From positions 1-58,667 of the IMG/VR virus record IMGVR_UViG_3300025082_000009: DNA of 58,667 nt. One strand, given 5' to 3'. Source of the DNA: a virus. The position numbers and the translations under genes were made by a program. Every line of letters starts with the position of its first letter. Positions within the stretch are counted from its first letter, which is position 1. Below, piece by piece: positions 8,309 through 17,194 of this stretch. The notes below the pieces were generated by a model. The model did not search any database, was not told the origin of the DNA, and saw nothing but the letters and a program-made list of their open reading frames with translations.

Positions 8309-11300
8309 ATGACAAGAACCACGTCAAAAATTAAATTTGTTGGGCTACACGCCCATAGCGTTGCAGGATCGATCTTCGACGCGATTGGATATCCACAAGA
8401 CCACATGGATTTCGCATACGAGAACGGCATGGCTGCTCTCGCGTTAACTGATCATGGAAACATGAACGGGTTAGCTTATCAAGTGATTCATGCCAAGAAG
8501 ATGCGCGCCGAAGGCAAGGATTTCAAGCCCATCTTCGGGGTCGAGGCCTATTTCACCACATCTGTTAAGGAGTGGAGAGAGGCTTATGATGAAGCCATGG
8601 CAGACAAGAAAAGAGCCCGGGCCACCAAAAAGACGACCCAATCAGGTGCCACAACAGAGGATGAGGGAGATACAAAAGCCTCCCAGCCGATCCTTAAGCG
8701 CCGGCGCCACTTGATCCTCCTCGCGCAGAACCAAACTGGATTGAACAACTTGTTCAAGCTAGTCTCGAAGAGCTACACAGAAGAATACTTCTATAGATAC
8801 CCACGAATGGACTACGACCTCCTTCGAGAGCACTCGGAGGGCGTTATCGCTGCGTCTGCGTGCTTGGGAGGGGTGTACGCCGGCAACTACTGGGAGAACC
8901 GAGAGGAGGGCTCTGAAGCCGTCCTAGAGGCTATGCGCGAAACCACCCGCGAAATGGTGTCAATCTTTGGGGATCGCTGGTACGCAGAGTTACAGTGGAA
9001 CAACATCCCGGAACAACACGAGTTGAATCAATACGTTATTGAGATCGCTAAAGAATTCGGACTTAAGCTGATCTCCACAGCAGATAGTCACTACCCCACC
9101 CCAGGCTCATGGAAAGACCGGGAGATGTATAAGCAGCTTGGTTGGCTTGGAAAAGGCAAGCCATCATGGAAGACGGACGAAGGCGAAGACGAAAGCGTTC
9201 TCCCTGAATCAACTGACGTCATTGGTTATGAACTTTACCCAAAGAATGGCGATCAGATGTGGGAGTCATACAAGAAGTATTGCGCCTTGCAGGGAACAGA
9301 ATATGACGACGAACTTGTGCGACAAAGCATAGAGCGAACACACCAGATCGCTTATGAGAGGATCGAAACCTTTCTGCCAGATACGACGGTGCGTCTCCCA
9401 GACTTTGTTGTTCCTGAAGGTCTGACGGCAACACAAGCCTTGTTCCGCGCCGCCACTGGCGGATTAGAGGCACTCGGGTTCCATGAGAATGAAGAATATA
9501 CCGCACGCCTAAAGCGCGAGCTTGATGTTATCGATGATCGTGGGTTTTGCAAGTACTTCTTGACAATGAAGGCGATCGCTGACACCGCAACAGACATGAT
9601 GCTTACTGGACCCGGCCGAGGATCGGCTGCCGGCTCACTGGTTGCGTATGTGTTGGGTATCACCCAAGTTGATCCAATTAAATATGGACTCCTATTTTCA
9701 CGATTCTTGCGTTCAGACGCCACAGACTATCCAGATATCGATTATGACATATCAGATAGCATGGTGATCAAAGAGAAGCTAGTTGACATGTGGGGGAAGG
9801 ATTGTGTTGCCCCTATTTCCAACTGGAACACTTTGCAATTGCGCAGCTTGATCAAGGACATCTCTAAACTTTATGATATTCCTTTTACAGAGGCTAACAC
9901 CGTTACTTCTGTTATGATCCGCGAAGCCACTCCCGAAGCAAAGAAGAAGCACGGGATCCGAGCAGGTATCTATGCGCCCACTTGGGAAGAGGTGATGGAG
10001 TTTTCGCCATCGCTCCAAAAGTATTTGAATAAATACCCCACAGTTAAGGCACATGTTGAAGGCCTCGTCGGACAAGTTCGCTCCTGCAGCCGTCATGCTG
10101 GCGGTGTGGTTATTGCCGAGGAACTGGACCGTAGCATGCCGCTAATCAATAGTGGGGGTGTTCGTCAGGCTCCATGGGCAGAAGGACAGAACGTTCGACA
10201 CCTAGAGCCGATGGGTTTCATTAAGTTCGATTTGCTTGGGCTCTCCACTCTCAAGATGATGGAGGGTTGCATCGAGCACATCTTGCGCCGCCACCACGGG
10301 GTTGCGGAGCCAACATTCGCCCAGGTCCGCGAATATTACGAAAAAACCCTCCACCCAGACAATTTGGATTTCGATAACCAGGAGGTCTATGAGAATGTTT
10401 TCCACGCTGGCAAGTGGGCTGGTATCTTCCAATTCACAGAGCAGGGCGCCCAAGGCTTCTGCAAGCGCGCCAAGCCGAATAGCATTGTTGACATCTCTGC
10501 AGTTACTTCTATCTTCCGACCGGGACCCCTGTCGGCGGGTGTTGATGCAGATTATGTAGAGGCAAAAAATCACCCCCATCGCATTTCATATATCTCGGAG
10601 GCTGCACAGGAAATCACCGAGGAGACTTATGGTTTCCTTATTTTCCAGGAGCAAATCGCCTTGTTGGCTCACAGGCTTGGCGGACTGACCCTCGATGAGG
10701 GCAACATGCTTCGCAAGGTATTGACCAAGAAGGGCACCGGCAAGAATAGCGTTAAGGGAAAGCTTCATGATAAGTTTATCAATGGCTGTGCTGCGAACGG
10801 TATTAGCGTTGATGTCTCTCAAGGGCTCTGGGATAAGTTCGAGTTCTTCTCCGGCTATGGCTTCAATAAATCACACGCCGTGTCTTACAGCATCATCTCG
10901 TTCCAGTGCGCATGGCTGTGGAACTACTATCCCGCAGAGTGGATGGCAGCGTTCCTCGACAAAGAGCCAGAGAGCAGAAAAGAGAAGGCGATCAACATTG
11001 CAAAGAAATATGGATTTGACATTGCGCCTCTCGATATCAACAAGTCCGGTACCGTCTGGGAGATTAGCGAAGATGGAAAGACACTTATCCAGCCTCTGAC
11101 TTCAATCAAGGGTTTCGGCGACTCGGCTATCCAGCAGGTTCTCGAACATCGCCCGTTCAACACCGCAGAAGAGTTGCTTTTCAACGAGGAAGTCGTGTAT
11201 TCCAAGCTGAACAAGAAGTGCTTGGACGCTCTTTGTCGAGGGGGCGCCCTAGATGAACTTATTGATGATCGTTTTACGGGAATGAAACACTTCTGGTCTG

Positions 11301-11752
11301 CATGCATTGTTGACCGTCCCAAAAACCTCAAGAGATTGGCAGAGAATATCAAAACTTACAGCCCTGAAGGAGACTTCAGTCACGAGGAGATTATTCAGTT
11401 TAAGACAGATTTAACTGGAGTCTTCCCCATCAACTTGGTCATAGGAACAGAGAAGATCGAAAAACTTAAGGAGAAGTTTGTTCCACCAATCTCTGAATTC
11501 GACCCCGCGTTGACTTTGTGCTGGTTTATTCCTCGAAAGATTATCGAGCGCAAGACCAAGAATGGCAAGTTATATTGGATTGTGGAAGTGATTGATTCAA
11601 ATAATGAATCAACGAGGATTCGATGCTGGGGCGTTAAGCCACACAAGGATACCATCCGTATTAATCGACCCTATATGGCAAAGCTTAAGTACGATGAGAA
11701 CTGGGGATTTTCCACATATGCAATTGGCAAAACATTTAGACTATTAGGATAA
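8309..11752 (+). CDS. dnaE: Family C DNA polymerase, DNA polymerase III alpha (DnaE type)
   Basis: The 1147-aa protein is the replicative polymerase. The N-terminal PHP domain keeps metal motifs HAHS (14-17), TDHGN (47-51), SACLGG and TADSHYP. The palm carries PDIDYD at 475-480 (D476/D478) and KFDLLGL with D641, matching E. coli D401/D403/D555. RPGPLSAG and the finger motif GYGFNKSHAVSYS follow. No proofreading DnaQ-like exonuclease is inserted, which is DnaE rather than PolC organisation, and the C-terminus ends in a short beta-rich domain. It is roughly the length of bacterial DnaE. Phages with family C polymerases are a minority. ClpP follows 4 nt later. Confidence 0.93.
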   Translation: MTRTTSKIKFVGLHAHSVAGSIFDAIGYPQDHMDFAYENGMAALALTDHGNMNGLAYQVIHAKKMRAEGKDFKPIFGVEAYFTTSVKEWREAYDEAMADKKRARATKKTTQSGATTEDEGDTKASQPILKRRRHLILLAQNQTGLNNLFKLVSKSYTEEYFYRYPRMDYDLLREHSEGVIAASACLGGVYAGNYWENREEGSEAVLEAMRETTREMVSIFGDRWYAELQWNNIPEQHELNQYVIEIAKEFGLKLISTADSHYPTPGSWKDREMYKQLGWLGKGKPSWKTDEGEDESVLPESTDVIGYELYPKNGDQMWESYKKYCALQGTEYDDELVRQSIERTHQIAYERIETFLPDTTVRLPDFVVPEGLTATQALFRAATGGLEALGFHENEEYTARLKRELDVIDDRGFCKYFLTMKAIADTATDMMLTGPGRGSAAGSLVAYVLGITQVDPIKYGLLFSRFLRSDATDYPDIDYDISDSMVIKEKLVDMWGKDCVAPISNWNTLQLRSLIKDISKLYDIPFTEANTVTSVMIREATPEAKKKHGIRAGIYAPTWEEVMEFSPSLQKYLNKYPTVKAHVEGLVGQVRSCSRHAGGVVIAEELDRSMPLINSGGVRQAPWAEGQNVRHLEPMGFIKFDLLGLSTLKMMEGCIEHILRRHHGVAEPTFAQVREYYEKTLHPDNLDFDNQEVYENVFHAGKWAGIFQFTEQGAQGFCKRAKPNSIVDISAVTSIFRPGPLSAGVDADYVEAKNHPHRISYISEAAQEITEETYGFLIFQEQIALLAHRLGGLTLDEGNMLRKVLTKKGTGKNSVKGKLHDKFINGCAANGISVDVSQGLWDKFEFFSGYGFNKSHAVSYSIISFQCAWLWNYYPAEWMAAFLDKEPESRKEKAINIAKKYGFDIAPLDINKSGTVWEISEDGKTLIQPLTSIKGFGDSAIQQVLEHRPFNTAEELLFNEEVVYSKLNKKCLDALCRGGALDELIDDRFTGMKHFWSACIVDRPKNLKRLAENIKTYSPEGDFSHEEIIQFKTDLTGVFPINLVIGTEKIEKLKEKFVPPISEFDPALTLCWFIPRKIIERKTKNGKLYWIVEVIDSNNESTRIRCWGVKPHKDTIRINRPYMAKLKYDENWGFSTYAIGKTFRLLG

Positions 11753-11756
11753 AACG

Positions 11757-12362
11757 ATGAACGTAATAGTAGACCATAGCGCCCTGTTCAAAAAGGTGGA
11801 GTTAGTAGACGATCTCCCTGTTGTCATTCGAGTGAGAAAGTTCACAGAGGACTCCGCAAAGGAATTTTCAGAGCTAATGTGCAAAGCTCAAAACACCGGA
11901 CAGCCCGTGATACCGGTTATCATCGACAGCTATGGTGGACAAGTCTATAGTTTGATGTCTATGATATCAGATATCCGCCACGCTACTCTCCCCGTGGCCA
12001 CCATCATTCAGGGAAAGGCAATGAGTTGCGGCGCCATCCTTGCGAGCTTTGGCGACGAAGGGCGCAGATATATGGATCCCGATGCCACCCTTATGATTCA
12101 CGACGTATCTTCAATGAACTGGGGGAAAGTAGAAGAAGTAAAGGCCTCTGCGGAAGAAACTGAACGCCTCAATAAAAAGGTCTATCGAATGATGGCGAGA
12201 AATTGTGGCCACCAGGAAGACTATTTCTTGAAAATTGTACACCAGAAGGGGCACGCTGATTGGTTTTTGGACTATGAAGAGGCCTCGCGCCACAACCTCA
12301 TCAACCATGCGCACGTTCCGAAGCTGAAAATATATACTAATGTTGAATTTGACTTTGGCTAA
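11757..12362 (+). CDS. clpP: ClpP-like serine protease (first copy)
   Basis: The 201-aa protein has the S14 order of catalytic residues: S90 in GKAMSCG, H115 in MIHDV, and D168 in ADWFLDYEEA. The IDSYGGQV strand is typical of the ClpP oxyanion-side sheet. Phage ClpP-like proteins often serve as prohead proteases, but a replication-side role is possible because the gene directly follows the polymerase. No Clp ATPase is encoded in the window, and the hydrophobic N-terminal loop of bacterial ClpP is not obvious. A second copy lies at 20373. Confidence 0.8.
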   Translation: MNVIVDHSALFKKVELVDDLPVVIRVRKFTEDSAKEFSELMCKAQNTGQPVIPVIIDSYGGQVYSLMSMISDIRHATLPVATIIQGKAMSCGAILASFGDEGRRYMDPDATLMIHDVSSMNWGKVEEVKASAEETERLNKKVYRMMARNCGHQEDYFLKIVHQKGHADWFLDYEEASRHNLINHAHVPKLKIYTNVEFDFG

Positions 12363-12376
12363 ACACTACTTATGAT

Positions 12377-13084
12377 ATGTCTACCTCTACTCAATTTCGA
12401 TGGAAGCGATCGCTTAACGGGCTTCGTTTTCTCCACGAAGAGCATGCTATAATATGTGAGGTGGCTAAATCCTCTGGTCCAGAATTTCAAGAATACTATG
12501 AGAAGTTCTGTGCCGAACATGGCATCGACATCGCAGAGCTAAATGCTAAACATGCCGAAAGAGTAAGAGAGGCGTATGGGATCGAGGAAAACCTAGGTCA
12601 ACTTTCTGATGAACAGATAGAAGAGCAGAAAGTATCACCAGCCGAAGAAACCGCAGTTATCAAATTTCAAGGATCTGCTGGCGAAGAAGGGGAGGCTGCT
12701 ATCGACAAGGAGATGCATGAGACATTCACGCGACTATTTAAGGCTATAGCGACCCATGTTCATCCCGATAAAGCCCGCGATGACTTCACTAGAGACTTAT
12801 TTGAGGAAGCGTTCAAAGAGGCAAAGCATGCGCTAGACAAGCAGCAGTACTTTAAATTACTAGAAATGGCAGAAGAGCTTGACATTGAGTTGCCAAAGAA
12901 TTATAATGAACAAATAAGCTGGATGGAAACAGAGCAGAAAAGATTGAGAAACTCAATTCAAAAAGCTACGCAAACATATAACTATCTCTTTTATGATTGT
13001 GATTCCGATGATAGGCGAGACAATCTGATTCGCAGTTTCCTCAAACAACTATTTGGTTTTGAAATTCCTCAAAAAAACACTTGA
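12377..13084 (+). CDS. J-domain (DnaJ-like) protein
   Basis: In this 235-aa protein a helix (FTRLFKAIATHV) leads into the diagnostic HPDK at about residue 133, followed by a long helix with EEAFKEAKHALD. This is the helix II-HPD-helix III core of J proteins that stimulate Hsp70. The N-terminal half is charged and helical, and the C-terminal part contains a coiled coil. It probably recruits host DnaK, since no Hsp70 is seen here. Its TGA stop is embedded in the -35 box of the next promoter. Confidence 0.7.
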   Translation: MSTSTQFRWKRSLNGLRFLHEEHAIICEVAKSSGPEFQEYYEKFCAEHGIDIAELNAKHAERVREAYGIEENLGQLSDEQIEEQKVSPAEETAVIKFQGSAGEEGEAAIDKEMHETFTRLFKAIATHVHPDKARDDFTRDLFEEAFKEAKHALDKQQYFKLLEMAEELDIELPKNYNEQISWMETEQKRLRNSIQKATQTYNYLFYDCDSDDRRDNLIRSFLKQLFGFEIPQKNT

Positions 13085-13109
13085 CTTTTGATTCCAACTC
13101 AGCTATAAT
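13081..13109 (+). promoter_or_regulatory. Sigma70-type promoter, -35 overlapping a stop codon
   Basis: TTGACT (13081-13086), 17 nt, TATAAT (13104-13109). The TGA at 13082-13084 ends the J-domain gene, so stop and -35 share bases. Confidence 0.85.
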
Positions 13110-13134
13110 AAGAATGAACCAATAAGGAGGGCTT

Positions 13135-13386
13135 GTGGCCAATACACTAAAAGAGAAACAAAAGTACGTGAAGGAATATATCCGCTCACTTAACGCCATT
13201 GAAGAGGCAATGGAGCCATACAAGGAACAACGACGGGAGCTACGTAGCGAGTACCGCGAAAATCGCTGGCTCGACACAGATGAGATCCGAGCAGCAGTCA
13301 AAGCTTACCGCTTGTTTAAGGGAAAGATTAACATTGACGAAGTGGTGGACAACTACAACCTTCTTACAAAGGGAGAAGATCAGTGA
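13135..13386 (+). CDS. Small charged helical protein, GapR-like by layout only
   Basis: The 83-aa protein starts at GTG behind an AGGAGGG ribosome site. It is predicted entirely helical, with an N-terminal coiled-coil stretch (IEEAMEPYKEQRRELRSEY), then WLDTDEIRAAVKAYRLFK and an acidic C-terminal helix. This order resembles DUF2312/GapR nucleoid proteins, but the match is loose and I do not assign it. It is the first gene of the nucleotide and DNA-modification unit and overlaps the dUTPase start by 4 nt. Confidence 0.7.
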   Translation: MANTLKEKQKYVKEYIRSLNAIEEAMEPYKEQRRELRSEYRENRWLDTDEIRAAVKAYRLFKGKINIDEVVDNYNLLTKGEDQ

Positions 13387-13844
13387 TTCTTGAATATTCA
13401 AAGGTTCGCGGCAATGCACGATCGCCTGATCGTGCAAATCCGTCTGATGCTGGGCTTGATTTATTTCACTGTCCGGAAGAGGGCTGTGTCGCTGGCCGCT
13501 GGTTGAGACCCGGACAATCGGGACTCTTCCAGACTGGCTTGAGGTTCGGGATTCCACACGGATATATGCTCGAAGTAAAGAACCGTTCAGGTAACGCTGC
13601 AAAAAAGCACCTCCTTGTCGGAGCCTGCGTAGTAGACAGTGGCTATGATGGAGAGGTCTTCGTCAACCTTCACAATGTTGGAAAAGAGCCACAATTCATT
13701 CACGCAGATATGAAGATCGCACAAGTTGTGCTGATTCCTGTTGTACACTTCCGCGCCATCGAGCGCACTGCCGGCAATCTATATGATTACCCAATGACAA
13801 TTAGTGAACGAGGCGCCGGGTCTTTAGGGAGCACAGATCAATGA
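13383..13844 (+). CDS. dut: dUTP diphosphatase (trimeric dUTPase)
   Basis: The 153-aa protein shows all five signature motifs in order: SDAGLDL, NRSGNAAKKH, VVDSGYDGEVFVNL (catalytic Asp with GY), AQVVLIP and ERGAGSLGST (the Gly-rich P-loop-like C-terminus, with Leu in place of the usual Phe/Tyr). It hydrolyses dUTP to dUMP, keeping uracil out of DNA and feeding thymidylate synthesis. GTG start, overlapping the preceding stop by 4 nt. Length is typical of the family. Confidence 0.92.
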   Translation: MILEYSKVRGNARSPDRANPSDAGLDLFHCPEEGCVAGRWLRPGQSGLFQTGLRFGIPHGYMLEVKNRSGNAAKKHLLVGACVVDSGYDGEVFVNLHNVGKEPQFIHADMKIAQVVLIPVVHFRAIERTAGNLYDYPMTISERGAGSLGSTDQ

Positions 13845-14431
13845 TGGATAGTCGTGTTTATATTGAGCATTTTGAGAAGGATTTTTACAAATCTGTATAT
13901 AGGCGATGGCGCCTAGATTCTGAAAAAGCAGCAAAGGATATTGTAGGAGAAGAGTATGAATCTTTCAGGAGCACCATCTATAAACAACACGGCTTTAGTG
14001 TTGTAGAGGAGAAAAGTCGAAAGACTATTGGTGGGTACGACGCGGACTTGGCGATCGAGCGCGACGGCGAAATTATCATCGTTGAAGAAGCAAAGGGACA
14101 TTATGTAGATTCGTGCTTCCTGCAACGCGCAATTAGCAGTTGTGCAATTGTGGTTGCGCACTGTATATCTGAAAACAAAGAGCCGCCACATTTTGTTTTA
14201 AGCTGTCCTACCAAGATGAATAATTATTCAGAAGTGTTCGACCGTCAATGTGCGTTATATCGCGAGGACATTCGCCATTACTTAAAAACAAAGTTTACAT
14301 ATCTTCCAGTGTGTGCCCACGGCCGTGTCGGTCGCCGTAAGTATTACGCTAATGAGGAGAACTGCTTCACTTTGAACGAAGAACTGGTACAGCAACAACT
14401 TTCATTTTTAGAGGGCATGAAGAATGATTGA
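13841..14431 (+). CDS. Putative PD-(D/E)xK nuclease, candidate restriction endonuclease
   Basis: In this 196-aa protein a strand with GGYDADLAI (D67/D69) and a second strand ending in EAK (E83, K85) form the D...ExK metal site of restriction-type nucleases. The following helix, SCFLQRAISSCAIVVAH, fits the fold. The start overlaps dut by 4 nt, and its end overlaps the DNA methyltransferase gene by 8 nt, the usual context of type II restriction-modification pairs. Other possibilities are a repair or recombination nuclease. Specificity cannot be read. Confidence 0.55.
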   Translation: MMDSRVYIEHFEKDFYKSVYRRWRLDSEKAAKDIVGEEYESFRSTIYKQHGFSVVEEKSRKTIGGYDADLAIERDGEIIIVEEAKGHYVDSCFLQRAISSCAIVVAHCISENKEPPHFVLSCPTKMNNYSEVFDRQCALYREDIRHYLKTKFTYLPVCAHGRVGRRKYYANEENCFTLNEELVQQQLSFLEGMKND

Positions 14432-15155
14432 TGAGATTTTAACTGGGGATTGCCTCGAACGACTCAAGGAGTTGCCAGATAATTCGATTGACATGGTACT
14501 CTGCGACTTGCCGTACGGCACGACTCAATGCAAGTGGGACACTATTATACCTTTTGAGCCTTTATGGGCGGAGTATAATCGAGTGTGTAAGATAAATGCG
14601 CCAATGGTCTTCACAGCCTCGCAGCCTTTTACGAGCCAGCTTATAAATTCTAATATTAAAAATTTCAAATATACATGGGTATGGGAAAAGTCAAAGGCAA
14701 CAGGCTACTTGAATGCAAAACGCATGCCAATGAGAGCCCATGAGGATGTCTGTGTATTTTATCGCAAGCCTCCGGTATACAATCCGCGTATGCGGCAAGG
14801 CACCCCCTACAACAAGGGCCGCGCCCATCGCCCTACTGAAGTGTATGGTTCTCAAGTCTCTACCTTGGTGAAGAATGATACAGGTCTGCGGTATCCAAGA
14901 ACTGTAGTATACTTTAAGACAGCAGAATCGGAAGGTAAGGTTCTTCACCCTACTCAAAAGCCGGTTGAATTGTTTAAATATTTAATCGAAACTTATTCTA
15001 ACGAAGGCGATGTTATTTTAGACTCGTGCATAGGCGTTGGTACGACGGCACTGGCAGCTATACAGAGCGATCGCCACTATATTGGTATTGAACTGGATCC
15101 AAAGTATGTTTCCATAACCAATCACCGAATTAAAGAATTGAAGGAAAGCAAATGA
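14424..15155 (+). CDS. Site-specific DNA methyltransferase (beta-class N6-A or N4-C)
   Basis: The 243-aa protein has the catalytic motif IV DLPYG at 28-32, near the N-terminus. A central variable region (60-170) probably recognises the target, and near the C-terminus HPTQKP is followed by the SAM-binding motif SCIGVGTTALAA. This order defines beta-class exocyclic-amine methyltransferases. Gene overlap with the upstream nuclease candidate suggests protection of its site. As an orphan it would instead protect phage DNA from host restriction. Confidence 0.88.
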   Translation: MIDEILTGDCLERLKELPDNSIDMVLCDLPYGTTQCKWDTIIPFEPLWAEYNRVCKINAPMVFTASQPFTSQLINSNIKNFKYTWVWEKSKATGYLNAKRMPMRAHEDVCVFYRKPPVYNPRMRQGTPYNKGRAHRPTEVYGSQVSTLVKNDTGLRYPRTVVYFKTAESEGKVLHPTQKPVELFKYLIETYSNEGDVILDSCIGVGTTALAAIQSDRHYIGIELDPKYVSITNHRIKELKESK

Positions 15156-15643
15156 ATAAAGCAACGCAAAAGACAATGTTTAGCTCTGCCACTGGCAAAT
15201 GGTCGACACCCCAAGAATTTTTCGACAAACTAAATTGGAGATTTGGACCCTTTAGTCTTGATCCGTGTGCGTCAGAAGAAAACACAAAGTGTGCAAAATT
15301 CTTCACAGAAGCAGACGACGGGCTTACCAAGGATTGGACAGGGCATACGGCTTTTGTTAATCCCCCATATGGCCGCGGTATTGATCAGTGGATTCAGAAG
15401 GCTTATGAATCAGCCGAAGCCGACGCAGACACCAAGGTCGTTATGTTGATTCCGGCACGAACCGATACCAAGTATTGGCATGACTATGTGATGAAGGCAG
15501 AGTATGTCTATTTCATTAAGGGCCGCCTCAAGTTTGGTGATAGCAAGAATTGTGCGCCATTCCCATCTGCCGTGGTGGTATTCCGCAAGCACCCCACGTG
15601 GGCGCTGGGTGCTCTTCCATCGATGGGAGTACTAACACGATGA
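15152..15643 (+). CDS. Phage Dam-type DNA N6-adenine methyltransferase
   Basis: This 163-aa protein matches the compact phage Dam family (PF05869 type): KWSTPQEFFDKL at the N-terminus, the SAM-contact LDPCAS at 36-41, the catalytic NPPYGRG at 70-76 and an IPARTDTKYWHDYV helix. It methylates adenine, in known members at GATC or promiscuously. It overlaps both neighbours by 4 nt, so two methyltransferases are made together. Confidence 0.9.
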   Translation: MNKATQKTMFSSATGKWSTPQEFFDKLNWRFGPFSLDPCASEENTKCAKFFTEADDGLTKDWTGHTAFVNPPYGRGIDQWIQKAYESAEADADTKVVMLIPARTDTKYWHDYVMKAEYVYFIKGRLKFGDSKNCAPFPSAVVVFRKHPTWALGALPSMGVLTR

Positions 15644-15894
15644 ATCGAAAACAGCGCAGGACAGCGGATGCGAAGCGCCGAAAGGCAGATAGCCAGCAAA
15701 TGATGGAGGACAAGTTGATGATGTTTGGACACTTGCCAGAGAGTTGCTCCGTTTGTTCAGCGTCTTTCGATAAGTCGGACCGAGAGATGGTCTTTTCTTG
15801 GAAGGTGGTGGTTCGAGAAGAAAAAGAGTCAGTTACACTATTCTGCCCAGATTGTATTAAAAAAACACAGGAGGCATTAGCCAATGCCAGTTAA
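15640..15894 (+). CDS. Small zinc-ribbon protein
   Basis: In this 84-aa protein a basic start (MNRKQRRTADAKRRK) is followed by CSVC (near residue 36) and CPDC (near 72), spaced for one zinc knuckle pair around a beta hairpin. ATG 15640 overlaps the methyltransferase stop. Nucleic-acid or protein binding is plausible, and no specific function is known to me. Confidence 0.75.
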   Translation: MNRKQRRTADAKRRKADSQQMMEDKLMMFGHLPESCSVCSASFDKSDREMVFSWKVVVREEKESVTLFCPDCIKKTQEALANAS

Positions 15895-16252
15895 CAGGAT
15901 TTCCGAGAACGCTTTACGAAAGCTTATCAAGGGGCATATCGACCAAGAAGCTCTTTGTGTCATAAAGTTTTACTCCAATGGGTGTGACTATTGTTCAGCA
16001 CTGCATGATCGCTACGTGGAGTTATCCGACTCGAACGAAGAACAGTCCGTACATTTCTTTGCATTTAACGTAGACGACGCCAACAATCTAGACTCTCTTA
16101 TTAAAATAAACGGAGTCCCGACGATTGCTAGTGTGAAAACTGGGCTTATAAAGCCCCGCGTGAGAATTTTAAAAGATCCCAAGCCTCCTCATGAGAATAC
16201 TTGGTATCACTCTGGGGATATTGAAGAATTTATCCAGCGAGGAAAGTCATGA
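15884..16252 (+). CDS. Thioredoxin-fold redox protein
   Basis: This 122-aa protein carries FYSNGCDYC with redox pair C34/C37 at the start of a helix, then FFAFNVDDAN and the cis-proline segment GVPTI, the standard thioredoxin order. The active site CDYC differs from the usual CGPC. It may re-reduce the class II ribonucleotide reductase C-terminal CxxxxC (inference from co-occurrence). It overlaps the zinc-ribbon gene by 11 nt and the next by 4 nt. Confidence 0.8.
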   Translation: MPVNRISENALRKLIKGHIDQEALCVIKFYSNGCDYCSALHDRYVELSDSNEEQSVHFFAFNVDDANNLDSLIKINGVPTIASVKTGLIKPRVRILKDPKPPHENTWYHSGDIEEFIQRGKS

Positions 16253-16497
16253 GAGAGGGTGAACCAAAGAGAACGCGATCGACCGACTTCATAAGAACGG
16301 AAGATGGTAAGATCTATCTACCTCGACCAAAGGGCTGGATGCACGGAATGGGATTGCAGAGCCTATTTAGAAAAACCCTTAACGAACAGATCCATATAGC
16401 ATCACCAGAATACTGGGAGACACTAAAGAAAGACAACAAGATGCTAACATTGCTAATGATATCCGATACAGAACACAAAGTGATTGTAAAACCCTAA
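16249..16497 (+). CDS. Small hypothetical protein
   Basis: The 82-aa basic protein includes DFIRTEDGKIYLPRPKGW and a C-terminal LTLLMISDTEHKVIVK strand pair. It is not recognised. The 4-nt overlap with the thioredoxin-like gene is the best evidence that it is translated. Confidence 0.6.
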   Translation: MREGEPKRTRSTDFIRTEDGKIYLPRPKGWMHGMGLQSLFRKTLNEQIHIASPEYWETLKKDNKMLTLLMISDTEHKVIVKP

Positions 16498-16565
16498 CGC
16501 AAAGCAACCCCCGAGGACACAGACAGTAAGTGGGAAACAGAAAGCAAGATACAAGAGGAGCCGTC

Positions 16566-16760
16566 ATGAATGAAATAGAGAAAGTTAGAGATGAACTCGG
16601 AGACGAAAAAGCTAAAAGACTCAATCAGTTAAGAGAATACTCAAAAGCGATAGTAAACATGTCTTTGTGCAGAGATCTGCAGGGGAAGAAAGCTCTAGCC
16701 GATTGTTTAAACGAAGTCAACGAGATATTGGCTGAAGCGGGATTGGTGTCAAACAGATGA
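16566..16760 (+). CDS. Small helical hypothetical protein
   Basis: The 64-aa protein is highly charged and helical throughout, possibly a coiled-coil dimer. ATG 16566 is chosen over GTG 16530 because GAGGAG lies 6 nt upstream. It overlaps the next start by 4 nt. No known family. Confidence 0.65.
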   Translation: MNEIEKVRDELGDEKAKRLNQLREYSKAIVNMSLCRDLQGKKALADCLNEVNEILAEAGLVSNR

Positions 16761-16990
16761 ATCCTCTTATTAAATCTGGAGACTTGGTGAAACACAAGGC
16801 AACTTGGCACGACTATGGAGTTGGACTCGTTATTTGCAAAACAGGAGAGATCAATACGTGGGGAATGAGACACGATCCAGACGAGCACATGAGATGGTGG
16901 GTTCTTTGGACAAGCTCGCCCAGCAAGCCAGAACCTAACGGATATTCTATAACTTACGAAACGGACGTTACAATCGTCCATGCTGCATAA
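16757..16990 (+). CDS. SH3-like KVGDLV-family protein, distal member
   Basis: The 77-aa protein SGDLVKHKATWHDYGVGLVI followed by WWVLWTSS strands has the same N-terminal core as the dense array at 40-49 kb but lies 23 kb away in the metabolic unit. It shows that the fold exists outside the array. It is the only family member visible in the first 20 kb. Confidence 0.7.
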   Translation: MNPLIKSGDLVKHKATWHDYGVGLVICKTGEINTWGMRHDPDEHMRWWVLWTSSPSKPEPNGYSITYETDVTIVHAA

Positions 16991-17005
16991 AATAAAGGAA
17001 GCACA

Positions 17006-17179
17006 ATGAGAAGAGGACCAGCAGACAGACAGAGGCGCCGAGAGGCCGCCGAGGGGAGAGCCTTTGAGCGCTCAAACCGCACCGCACAACAGCAACTAGA
17101 TAAGCTAGATGCGCTCCTCGGAGAAGGTGCAGGCGCCGTTAAAGAACGCGCGCGCCTTGAAAAACAACTCCGAGACTAA
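17006..17179 (+). CDS. Small Arg/Glu-rich protein
   Basis: The 57-aa protein starts at ATG 17006 with AAGGAAG 6 nt upstream and stops at TAA 17177-17179. It is strongly basic at the N-terminus (RRGPADRQRRR) with an amphipathic second half (QQLDKLDALL). It fills an otherwise empty 200-nt gap and has normal spacing to both neighbours. Function unknown; RNA or DNA binding is possible. Confidence 0.6.
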   Translation: MRRGPADRQRRREAAEGRAFERSNRTAQQQLDKLDALLGEGAGAVKERARLEKQLRD

Positions 17180-17194
17180 AGAGAGGTACAATTC

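Noticed and set aside
12371-12380. Earlier start for the J-domain gene at an upstream ATG
   Set aside because: ATG 12371 is out of frame with the J-domain reading frame.
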